Assembly: GCA_002479215.1 (NCBI GenBank) | Contig: DLME01000122.1 | Span: forward strand, 1 to 5,995 | Length of the DNA stretch: 5,995 bases | Origin: Syntrophaceae bacterium UBA7544 | Lineage (GTDB): Bacteria > Desulfobacterota > Syntrophia > Syntrophales > Smithellaceae | Direction of reading: 5' to 3' | Translations under genes and position numbers: made by a program | Notes under the pieces: generated by a model | Databases searched by the model: none | Seen by the model: the letters and a program-made list of their open reading frames with translations, nothing else | What the model was told of the DNA's origin: nothing | In this document: piece after piece, positions 1-5,978 of the stretch | Layout of the letters: each line of letters begins with the position of its first letter | Numbering within the stretch: position 1 is the stretch's first letter

Positions 1-2
1 CG

Positions 3-866
3 GGAGGTTATCCGCGCAAAGTTGTTGCTCTTTGCCATCAAGTAATTTTAAAGATGATTATTCGCAACAAGAAGAAAGCCGGTTGGTTTTTGGTCAGAAG
101 ATGCGTAAGCGGAATGGCGGCGCCATTATGGAGAGGAGTAAAATGGGCGCTGGCGAGTATCATGATTATTGTTGCTCTGGGTTATTTATTAGAGACATTT
201 ATTCTGGATCGTTCCAATGTTAATGCCTATAAGCCATCGCCATCACCATCACCCCAAATTGTTTCGGAAACTAGACAACTAACGCCGACTAATATTGCCC
301 CCGCTTCCATAAAAACAGCTTCCCTTCCTGATTCACCGGTTATGGAGGAAGAAAAGAACCAGCAGAATAAAATGCCCGATACCATTGGAATGTTAACAAT
401 AAAAAAAGGAATGACCCTTTGGTGGACGCTGCAAAACATCTATGGCGAGGCCAGTCCTAAAATTATCGAATCAGTAGTTAACGCTAATCACCATATTAAA
501 AATAAGGACATAATTGGGGAAGGAGTCATAATAACGCTGCCTTGGATTCCCGCTCAGGTAAAGCCGCTTAATAGTGGTAATTTTATTGTACTGTTAAAAG
601 AAGGAAAAGATATAGAAATAATGTATAGCTTTTTTGAGGAAAATCACTATCGGCAAAATATGCCTCCTTTAGTTTTATTTCCTTTTTGGAATAAAGTGGA
701 AAATGGAATTACCTTCGCGATCGTTATTGACAAAATATTCACTAATGGTCATGAGGCTCAAAAAGCAATAAACAAATTACCGCCTGCACTTGCCGCTAAA
801 ACAAAAATTATATCCCAGTGGGATGCAAATACGGTTTTTTTCAACCGCAAAGCTCTGCAGCTTTGA
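3..866 (+). CDS. ExeA/MshM-like AAA ATPase, C-terminal part, with TM, LysM and SPOR-like tail (5'-partial)
   Basis: The frame is open from the first bases to the TGA at 864-866, so the gene starts upstream of the window; the ATG at 54 is internal. Residues are counted from nt 3. The first residues, GGYPRKVVALCHQVILK, look like the end of an ExeA/GspA/MshM-type AAA domain (sensor-2-like GG-x-PR). A membrane segment lies at about 48-68 (WALASIMIIVALGYLL), followed by a Pro/Ser linker (PSPSPSP, 78-84; 6-bp repeats at nt 234-251). Residues about 129-182 resemble LysM (KKGMTLWWTLQNIYG, then VVNANHHI and ITLPWI). The tail, about 194-280, is weakly SPOR-like. Known ExeA proteins pair an ATPase with peptidoglycan binding and help place the secretion machine in the wall; here LysM would do that job. 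The inferred topology is cytoplasmic ATPase and periplasmic tail. The gene ends 24 nt before the assembly ATPase gene, and MshM lies near MshE in MSHA loci. The family is fairly sure; the exact role is not. Confidence 0.8.
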   Translation, partial: GGYPRKVVALCHQVILKMIIRNKKKAGWFLVRRCVSGMAAPLWRGVKWALASIMIIVALGYLLETFILDRSNVNAYKPSPSPSPQIVSETRQLTPTNIAPASIKTASLPDSPVMEEEKNQQNKMPDTIGMLTIKKGMTLWWTLQNIYGEASPKIIESVVNANHHIKNKDIIGEGVIITLPWIPAQVKPLNSGNFIVLLKEGKDIEIMYSFFEENHYRQNMPPLVLFPFWNKVENGITFAIVIDKIFTNGHEAQKAINKLPPALAAKTKIISQWDANTVFFNRKALQL

Positions 867-880
867 GGAGAAGGTCTTTC

Positions 881-886
881 GGGAGG
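881..886 (+). promoter_or_regulatory. Ribosome binding site for the assembly ATPase gene
   Basis: GGGAGG lies 4 nt before the ATG at 891. The spacing is a little short, but a second purine-rich stretch (GAGGAGAAGG) lies just upstream. It supports the start at 891, which is also where the family's conserved N-terminal motif begins. Confidence 0.6.
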
Positions 887-890
887 TTGA

Positions 891-2603
891 ATGAAGATTA
901 AGAAACGTTTGGGTGAAATGCTTATAGAAGCCGGGCTTTTGACCGAAGAAAAGCTCAAACAGGCGTTAGTTGATCAAAAGAAAGCCGGTTTGAAGCTGGG
1001 CCAGTATTTGACTCGACAGGGAATAGTCAATGAGCAACAAATAATAGATCTATTGAGTCAGCAACTCAGTATTCAGAAATATCATCCGGACAATTTTCCT
1101 CTTGATGTCAGTTTAGCGCATTATATTCCCATTGAAACCGCGCAAAAATATCAAGTAGCTCCTTTAAAAAAGAAGGGACGATTACTGACCTGCGCCATTG
1201 TCGATCCGTTGGATATAAATATACTGGATTCCATTGAAGTGTTGGCCAACGCGGAAGTGGAACCGGTAATTTGCTCGGAAAGAGAAGTCAATCAGATCAT
1301 CAATAGTTTGTACGGCATGCAATCCGGGTTGGGCGGTATTATGGAAAGCATGGAAATAGACTCTCAACCGGATGTGCAGGCTGAGGAAGGGCGGGATAAG
1401 GAAGAAGTTCAAATTGCCTCCTTGCAGGATATGGCAGGTGAAGCGCCTGTCATTCGTCTGGCTAATTCTATTTTTGCTCAAGCTATACGCGACGGAGCAA
1501 GCGACATCCACATCAGCCCGCAGCAAAACACCGTGCAGCTGCGCTTTCGCATTGACGGTAAACTTTTGGAAGTGCCTTCGCCTCCCAAATCTCTTTTCTT
1601 GCCCATCATCGCCCGAATGAAGATTTTAGCCAATATGGATATTACTATATCCAGAATTCCTCAAGACGGAAGATTTACCCTCAAAATAGAGAAGAAGGAA
1701 ATCAATGTCAGGGTTTCCTCCATTCCCACAATTTACGGAGAAAATATTGTCTTGCGTCTGCTGGATATGAGCGGGGGAATTTACAGTCTTGATCGTTTAG
1801 GCATGGTTGCGGAAGATATGGCAAAAATCGAGAAAATGATCATTAAACCTTATGGATTGATCTTAAGCACCGGGCCTACAGGAAGCGGTAAAAGTACAAG
1901 TCTTTACGCAATTTTGAATTCGATAAACAAACCGGATATAAATATAATTACTCTGGAGGACCCTGTCGAATACAGGGTAAATAATGTCCGCCAGGCGCAG
2001 CTAAACCGTAAAGCGGGAATGACCTTTGCCAGCGGTTTGCGCTCAATTCTTCGTCAGGACCCGGATGTCATCATGGTGGGTGAGATTAGAGACGCGGAAA
2101 CCGCCGCGATATCCGTGCAAGCCGCTCAGACAGGACATAGAGTTTTGAGCACGGTGCATACCAACGATGCTGCCGGAGCCATAACGCGATTCATTGATAT
2201 GGGCATCGAGTCCTTTTTGATTTCATCTGTTATGCTCGTTTCTTTTGCCCAAAGATTGGTGCGCACTGTTTGTCCGTATTGTAAAGAACCTTATAATCCG
2301 CCGGAAGCGGCCCTGGCAGCATTTGGAATATCAAAGGAAGAAGCAAAAAAAGCTAATTTCCAGCGCGGCAAAGGTTGTTACCAATGTAAGAACATGGGTT
2401 ACAAAGGAAGAACCGGCCTTTTTGAAGTTTTAGTCAATGACGATATGGTTCAAGATATGATCCTCAATAAAAGGCCAAGCAAGGAAATTACCCGATCGGC
2501 GGTGGATGCCGGCAAGTTGAGGACATTAAGGGAAGATGCGGCCCAAAAAGTAATGCAAGGGATCACCACTTTGGAAGAAGCGGCCTCCGCCGTTATGAGC
2601 TAA
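891..2603 (+). CDS. GspE/PilB-family (MshE-like) pilus assembly ATPase with MshEN domain
   Basis: Cytoplasmic hexameric ATPase that powers pilin polymerisation from the inner-membrane base; 570 aa, normal for the family. The N-terminus carries two 24-residue MshEN motifs, 6-29 (RLGEML..G..., ending in Q29) and 35-58 (KLGQYL..G..., ending in Q58), with a 5-residue spacer; this domain binds c-di-GMP in MshE. An acidic linker (about 150-178) leads to the motor domain. Visible motifs are Walker A GPTGSGKS 328-335, Asp box ITLEDPVEYR 353-362, Walker B VIMVGEIRD 393-401, His box TGHRVLSTVHTND 414-426, and a zinc tetracysteine site C461/C464/C496/C499 followed by GYKGRTGLFEVL. All expected catalytic residues are present. 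The platform gene follows after 20 nt. MshE is preferred over PilB or GspE because of the ExeA-like gene upstream and the MshA-like pilin downstream, but motor sequence alone does not separate these subfamilies. Confidence 0.95.
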   Translation: MKIKKRLGEMLIEAGLLTEEKLKQALVDQKKAGLKLGQYLTRQGIVNEQQIIDLLSQQLSIQKYHPDNFPLDVSLAHYIPIETAQKYQVAPLKKKGRLLTCAIVDPLDINILDSIEVLANAEVEPVICSEREVNQIINSLYGMQSGLGGIMESMEIDSQPDVQAEEGRDKEEVQIASLQDMAGEAPVIRLANSIFAQAIRDGASDIHISPQQNTVQLRFRIDGKLLEVPSPPKSLFLPIIARMKILANMDITISRIPQDGRFTLKIEKKEINVRVSSIPTIYGENIVLRLLDMSGGIYSLDRLGMVAEDMAKIEKMIIKPYGLILSTGPTGSGKSTSLYAILNSINKPDINIITLEDPVEYRVNNVRQAQLNRKAGMTFASGLRSILRQDPDVIMVGEIRDAETAAISVQAAQTGHRVLSTVHTNDAAGAITRFIDMGIESFLISSVMLVSFAQRLVRTVCPYCKEPYNPPEAALAAFGISKEEAKKANFQRGKGCYQCKNMGYKGRTGLFEVLVNDDMVQDMILNKRPSKEITRSAVDAGKLRTLREDAAQKVMQGITTLEEAASAVMS

Positions 2604-2623
2604 ACTAAAATTAAGGATGAAAT

Positions 2624-3853
2624 ATGCCCAGTTATATTTATCATGCATTCAATGAAAATGGAAATAAAGTATCAGGAACGCTGGATGCTGATTCTGTTGA
2701 TGCGGCAAATTCGATATTGGCATTGCGTGGTCTTATACCTTTAAAAATGATTCAGGAACAGGATAAATCGGCAGATAATACATGGTCGACAATTATGACC
2801 TTTACGAACACAGTTCGGGCATCTGACCTTATCATTTTTACAAAGCAGTTTCGTTCCATGCTGAGCGCCGGTGTGCCGATATTAAGACTTCTACAAGTTC
2901 TGGAAGCTCAAACAGAAAGCCGCGTATTAAGAAAAGCAATATCAATAATTGTTCAGGATATCAGACAAGGTTCATCTCTTTCGGAAGCTCTGCAGAAATA
3001 TCCGAAAATATTTTCACCACTTTACTGCGCTATGATTAAAGCCGGAGAAATAAGCGGCAATGTGCCCGGCGTTTTAGATCGTCTGATTTATATTATCGAA
3101 CATGAAACAAAGGTTAAAGCAGATATTAAGGCGGCGTTGAGATATCCTATGATTGTCGTTATCGCTTTAGGTATTGCTTTTATCATACTTTTAACTTTTG
3201 TCATACCTCAATTTGTTTCTCTTTTCAGCAAAGCCGGGATAGATTTACCATGGCCTACAAAAATTGCCATGTTTTTGTACACTTACTTAAAAAATTACTG
3301 GTATATAATTCTTACGGGCGTGGGTGTTATAATTTTTGGATTGTATTCATATTTTCAAACTCAAAACGGAAAACTGTTGAAAGATACTTTTATACTGGAA
3401 ATTCCTATACTTGGTCCATTATTTAAGAAAGCGGCATTATCTCGTTTTGCCAGTATTTTTGCTATTTTGCAAACGAGCGGCGTTCCCGTTATGCAATCAT
3501 TGACTATTTTATCCGAGACAATCGGCAATGCGGCTATTTCTCGCGCCTTCGAGCATGTCCGCGAGCGCATTGAAGAAGGCGCCGGAATTTCTGCACCTTT
3601 AAAAACCGTCAAATATTTTACTCCCATGGTTATTGATATGATTGCTATCGGCGAAGAATCGGGAAATATTGATGAAATGTTAAGGGAAATTAGCAAGCAC
3701 TACGATGATGAAGTTGAATATGCCGTTAAAGGCCTTTCGGACGCCATCGGCCCGATTCTTATTATCGGTTTAGCCGCGGTTGTGGGCTTTTTTGCTCTGG
3801 CCATATTTATGCCCATATGGGATCTCACCAAATTGGCAACACATCAACAGTAA
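2624..3853 (+). CDS. GspF/PilC/MshG-family inner-membrane platform protein
   Basis: Polytopic inner-membrane protein that couples the assembly ATPase to pilin extraction and insertion; 409 aa, typical length. The N-terminus MPSYIYHAFNENGNKVSGTL is the usual short beta-rich start. Two T2SSF repeats are visible: about 72-153 (FTKQFRSMLSAGVPILRLL, later MIKAGEISGNV) and about 272-353 (LSRFASIFAILQTSGVPVM, later MIAIGEESGNID). Hydrophobic segments lie at about 176-196, 225-245 and 375-397, matching the family's three-helix topology. The start is supported by AAGGA at 2613-2617, 6 nt before the ATG. The stop is 11 nt before the likely start of the sigma-54 activator. The neighbours make a pilus role more likely than secretion, but GspF, PilC and MshG are not separable here by motif alone. 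Confidence 0.95.
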   Translation: MPSYIYHAFNENGNKVSGTLDADSVDAANSILALRGLIPLKMIQEQDKSADNTWSTIMTFTNTVRASDLIIFTKQFRSMLSAGVPILRLLQVLEAQTESRVLRKAISIIVQDIRQGSSLSEALQKYPKIFSPLYCAMIKAGEISGNVPGVLDRLIYIIEHETKVKADIKAALRYPMIVVIALGIAFIILLTFVIPQFVSLFSKAGIDLPWPTKIAMFLYTYLKNYWYIILTGVGVIIFGLYSYFQTQNGKLLKDTFILEIPILGPLFKKAALSRFASIFAILQTSGVPVMQSLTILSETIGNAAISRAFEHVRERIEEGAGISAPLKTVKYFTPMVIDMIAIGEESGNIDEMLREISKHYDDEVEYAVKGLSDAIGPILIIGLAAVVGFFALAIFMPIWDLTKLATHQQ

Positions 3854-3864
3854 AATATAAAAAA

Positions 3865-5190
3865 ATGAATAAAAATAAATTCTATATTAACCTTTACGTA
3901 TTAATTCCGGTAATTTATTCCGGAATAACAATTATAGGTATTATTTTAACTTATCAATTACTTAATAACCAGTATGAAAATAACAATCAGATATCTTCTC
4001 TGGGGTTTGTCTATTTAATTACTGCCATAGGATTTTTAACTTTTTTAATTAGCTCTCTTATCTTACGAATTCTTTTGAAACCACTCGAACAATTTATTAA
4101 TAAAGCGCAAAAAATACCTATTCTAAAAAATTCTCCTTTGGTAAAACAGGAAAGTATAACTGATGATTTAGATAAAATTACCATGGTGTTTGATAATGTA
4201 GCGAATATTCTAAGCCGCGTGGAGGCAAAAGAATTATTCCCGGAAGTTATTGGTTCCAGCGCTGCAATGCGCAATATTTTTACACAAATTATGAAAGTAG
4301 CACCAACCGATTCCACGGTGTTTATTACCGGTGAAAGCGGAACAGGAAAGGAATTGATTGCTACGAGTATTTACGAACATAGCTTGAGAAAAGGCAAGCC
4401 TTTTATTAAAATTAATTGTGTAGCCATCCCGGAGGGTTTATTAGAAAGTGAGCTTTTTGGTCATGAAAGAGGTTCTTTTACCGGCGCTACAACTCAAAAG
4501 AAAGGGAAATTTGAAATAGCTGATGGTGGAACATTGTTTCTCGATGAAATTGGCGATATGCCTTTGGCTACGCAGGCGAAAATTTTGCGTGTTTTGCAGG
4601 AAAAAGAATTTGAAAGAGTCGGTGGATCTGTTCCAATTCGTGTCGATGTCCGCTTTATAGCGGCGACGAACAAAAATTTACCCAAAATGATTAAAGATGG
4701 ATTATTCAGGGAAGATTTATACTTTCGCCTCAATGTTTTTTCTATTTTTTTGCCGGCCCTGAGGGAAAGGATGGAAGATATTCCTCTTTTGGCAAATTAT
4801 TTTTTGAGCAACTTTAAGAAAAAAATTAAGTTATCACCGCAGGTTTTACAGCTTTTCATCGGATATTCCTGGCCGGGAAACATTAGGGAATTAAAAAATG
4901 TTTTGGAACAAGCTTTAGTTTTAGCCGATAAAGATTTTATTGAACCTTACCATTTGCCTGATATAATTAACAGACAGGGTTTAATGTCGATAACCGATAA
5001 TTCTAATAGAAACATTAATTTGGATGATAAATTAATGATCCTGGAAAAAGAGATAATAATTAACGCCTTAAAAATGACCGGAGGAATTCAAGTTAAAGCC
5101 GCAAGTATCTTGGGTATAAATCAAAGAAGCCTTTGGCATAGAATAAAGAAACTTGATATCGATATAAATGGTGTTAGAGATCTACAATAA
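3865..5190 (+). CDS. Membrane-anchored sigma-54-dependent transcriptional activator (HAMP-like, AAA+, Fis-type HTH)
   Basis: Bacterial enhancer-binding protein that uses ATP to open sigma-54 promoters. Numbered from the ATG at 3865 (441 aa): two hydrophobic helices, about 9-31 and 46-71, separated by only about 12 polar residues; a HAMP-like linker, about 70-120 (LKPLEQFINKAQKI, then DDLDKITMVFDNVANIL); AAA+ domain about 128-365 with Walker A GESGTGKE 156-163, sigma-54 contact loop GSFTGA 203-208 (Ser in place of the usual Ala), Walker B GGTLFLDE 221-228, arginine-finger region FREDLYFRLN 281-290 and sensor-2 region GNIRELKN 338-345; Fis-type HTH about 401-432 (KAASILGINQRSLWHRIKKL). There is no receiver, GAF or PAS domain. 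A longer start at 3817 would overlap the platform gene; neither start has a clear Shine-Dalgarno, and 3865 is chosen because it lies just past the upstream stop and places the first helix near the N-terminus. Its position before a sigma-54-type pilin promoter suggests it controls that promoter. The family call is near certain; the target is inferred. Confidence 0.93.
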   Translation: MNKNKFYINLYVLIPVIYSGITIIGIILTYQLLNNQYENNNQISSLGFVYLITAIGFLTFLISSLILRILLKPLEQFINKAQKIPILKNSPLVKQESITDDLDKITMVFDNVANILSRVEAKELFPEVIGSSAAMRNIFTQIMKVAPTDSTVFITGESGTGKELIATSIYEHSLRKGKPFIKINCVAIPEGLLESELFGHERGSFTGATTQKKGKFEIADGGTLFLDEIGDMPLATQAKILRVLQEKEFERVGGSVPIRVDVRFIAATNKNLPKMIKDGLFREDLYFRLNVFSIFLPALRERMEDIPLLANYFLSNFKKKIKLSPQVLQLFIGYSWPGNIRELKNVLEQALVLADKDFIEPYHLPDIINRQGLMSITDNSNRNINLDDKLMILEKEIIINALKMTGGIQVKAASILGINQRSLWHRIKKLDIDINGVRDLQ

Positions 5191-5206
5191 TTGTAGATGA
5201 TACACC
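5170..5206. promoter_or_regulatory. Palindrome at the end of the activator gene, candidate enhancer (UAS)
   Basis: Nt 5180-5198 read ATCTACAATAATTGTAGAT, a perfect inverted repeat of 9-bp arms about one central base, spanning the activator stop codon (5188-5190). Short outer arms GGTGT (5170-5174) and ACACC (5202-5206) extend it imperfectly. The centre lies about 170 bp upstream of the -12 element of the pilin promoter, a plausible distance for an activator site. It is AT-rich and has no U-tract after it, so it is a poor terminator. Binding by the adjacent activator is inference. Confidence 0.5.
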
Positions 5207-5345
5207 AATATTTGTAATTTATTTAAAAGCGCTAAGAACTTTAGGTGCGACGAGGTACAATTGGTAATACAGGAAAAGGCAATTAAATAAATAACTTACA
5301 AGCAAGACAATATAGATTAGGAAGGGGGTGGGGTTTTTATATAAA

Positions 5346-5361
5346 TGGCATGGATATTGCT
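5346..5361 (+). promoter_or_regulatory. Sigma-54 (-24/-12) promoter of the prepilin gene
   Basis: TGGCATGGATATTGCT matches the sigma-54 consensus TGGCAC-N5-TTGC(A/T) at all positions but one, with the exact GG-N10-GC spacing (GG at 5347-5348, GC at 5359-5360). Transcription should start at about 5371-5373, giving a leader of about 76 nt before the prepilin ATG. An 11-bp direct repeat, TTATATAAATG, flanks the core at 5337-5347 and 5363-5373. Immediately upstream is a G-rich tract at 5320-5333. The sigma-54 activator gene next door supports the call. Confidence 0.85.
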
Positions 5362-5435
5362 GTTATATAAATGCAAATAAAGCATTAACAAAGACGTTAT
5401 CGAGTCAAATAAATCTTTATTAACAAACTTTAAAA

Positions 5436-5441
5436 AAGGAG
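5436..5441 (+). promoter_or_regulatory. Strong Shine-Dalgarno of the prepilin gene
   Basis: AAGGAG followed by seven A residues before the ATG at 5449. It is the strongest ribosome binding site in the window, fitting a highly expressed major subunit, and it fixes the start that gives a complete prepilin leader. Confidence 0.8.
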
Positions 5442-5448
5442 AAAAAAA

Positions 5449-5811
5449 ATGAGAAATCAAAAAGGTTTTACGCTTATCGAAATCATTGCGGTGTTGGTTA
5501 TTTTGGGTATTTTGGCCGCAGTGGCCGTGCCTAAGTATTTAAATATGCAGACCAGCGCTCAGCAATATGCTGTGCAAGGTGCTGTAGCGGCATTAAAATC
5601 AACGACAACTATGCAATATGCAAGTGGTTTGCTGGCTACACCCTCAACAACTACATTTACCCCGACATCACCCGTTGGCGTCGGAGATTTCTCGGGTACG
5701 ATTGCCAATACTGCCGGTGCGGTAACAGTTACCGTGACTTCCGGCCCAACCTGGTGGACTGGAAATACTAACATAGGTACCTACAATTCAAGCAGTTTTA
5801 ACATATATTAA
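5449..5811 (+). CDS. Type IV prepilin (MshA/PilA-like, short)
   Basis: Likely pilus subunit, 120 aa. The class III leader is MRNQKG, cleaved before F7 by prepilin peptidase; the mature chain starts FTLIEIIAVLVILG with Glu at mature position 5, Pro at 22 and the helix continuing as PKYLNMQTSAQQYAVQG. PK(F/Y)LN(L/M)Q after the hydrophobic helix resembles MshA more than classical PilA. The mature chain is 114 residues, short for a major pilin. It has no cysteine, so the usual C-terminal disulfide loop is absent. Residues 51-120 contain 18 threonines and only one charged residue (D80), ending in a Tyr/Asn/Ser-rich stretch. It has its own sigma-54 promoter and strong ribosome binding site, and a terminator follows. 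Major pilin is the best reading; a minor pilin or pseudopilin is possible, since function cannot be set from the N-terminus. Confidence 0.92.
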   Translation: MRNQKGFTLIEIIAVLVILGILAAVAVPKYLNMQTSAQQYAVQGAVAALKSTTTMQYASGLLATPSTTTFTPTSPVGVGDFSGTIANTAGAVTVTVTSGPTWWTGNTNIGTYNSSSFNIY

Positions 5812-5892
5812 TTTTTAATGTTGTTCGGACAAAGTTCATATTATGTTCTGCAGATTTTTTGATAGCAAAACATTGCTGACAGTGATAGGGGA

Positions 5893-5939
5893 AAAAGATA
5901 GCTGACCATTTTATGGTCAGCTATCTTTTATCTTTTTTT
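5893..5939 (+). terminator. Intrinsic terminator after the first prepilin gene
   Basis: A perfect 17-bp stem pairs 5893-5909 with 5913-5929 (core GATAGCTGACCAT / ATGGTCAGCTATC) around a TTT loop. The 3' arm ends in TTTT, and seven more T residues follow at 5933-5939. It lies 81 nt after the prepilin stop. The A-run at 5892-5896 means it could also stop transcription arriving on the other strand. It separates the first prepilin from the second one starting at the window edge. Confidence 0.92.
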
Positions 5940-5978
5940 ACTGGTGTCGGTATAAAAAATATGAAAATAAAGAAAAAA

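Noticed and set aside
234..251. Three 6-bp tandem units (CCATCG/CCATCA)
   Set aside because: They encode the Pro-Ser linker of the first protein; ordinary low-complexity linker coding, not a regulatory or mobile repeat.
54..866. Start of the first gene at the ATG at 54
   Set aside because: The same frame is open to the window edge and the residues before it (GGYPRKVVALCHQ) look like conserved AAA domain sequence, so 54 is internal.
1182..1526. Minus-strand open frame of 114 aa
   Set aside because: It is antisense to the conserved motor gene, with no recognisable domain.
3817..3864. Longer start for the sigma-54 activator at 3817
   Set aside because: It overlaps the end of the platform gene by 37 nt, has no Shine-Dalgarno, and adds a polar tail with no family feature. 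It cannot be excluded fully, because 3865 also lacks a clear Shine-Dalgarno.
5170..5206. Palindrome read as an intrinsic terminator of the machine operon
   Set aside because: The stem is AT-rich with a one-base centre (too tight a loop unless the stem partly opens), and no U-tract follows.
5559..5774. Minus-strand open frame of 71 aa opposite the prepilin gene
   Set aside because: It lies wholly inside a clear prepilin gene, and its Val/Thr/Pro-rich product mirrors the Thr/Ala/Val codons on the other strand.
5889..5903. A GG-N10-GC match before the second prepilin
   Set aside because: It lies within the terminator stem and lacks the rest of the -24 and -12 consensus.
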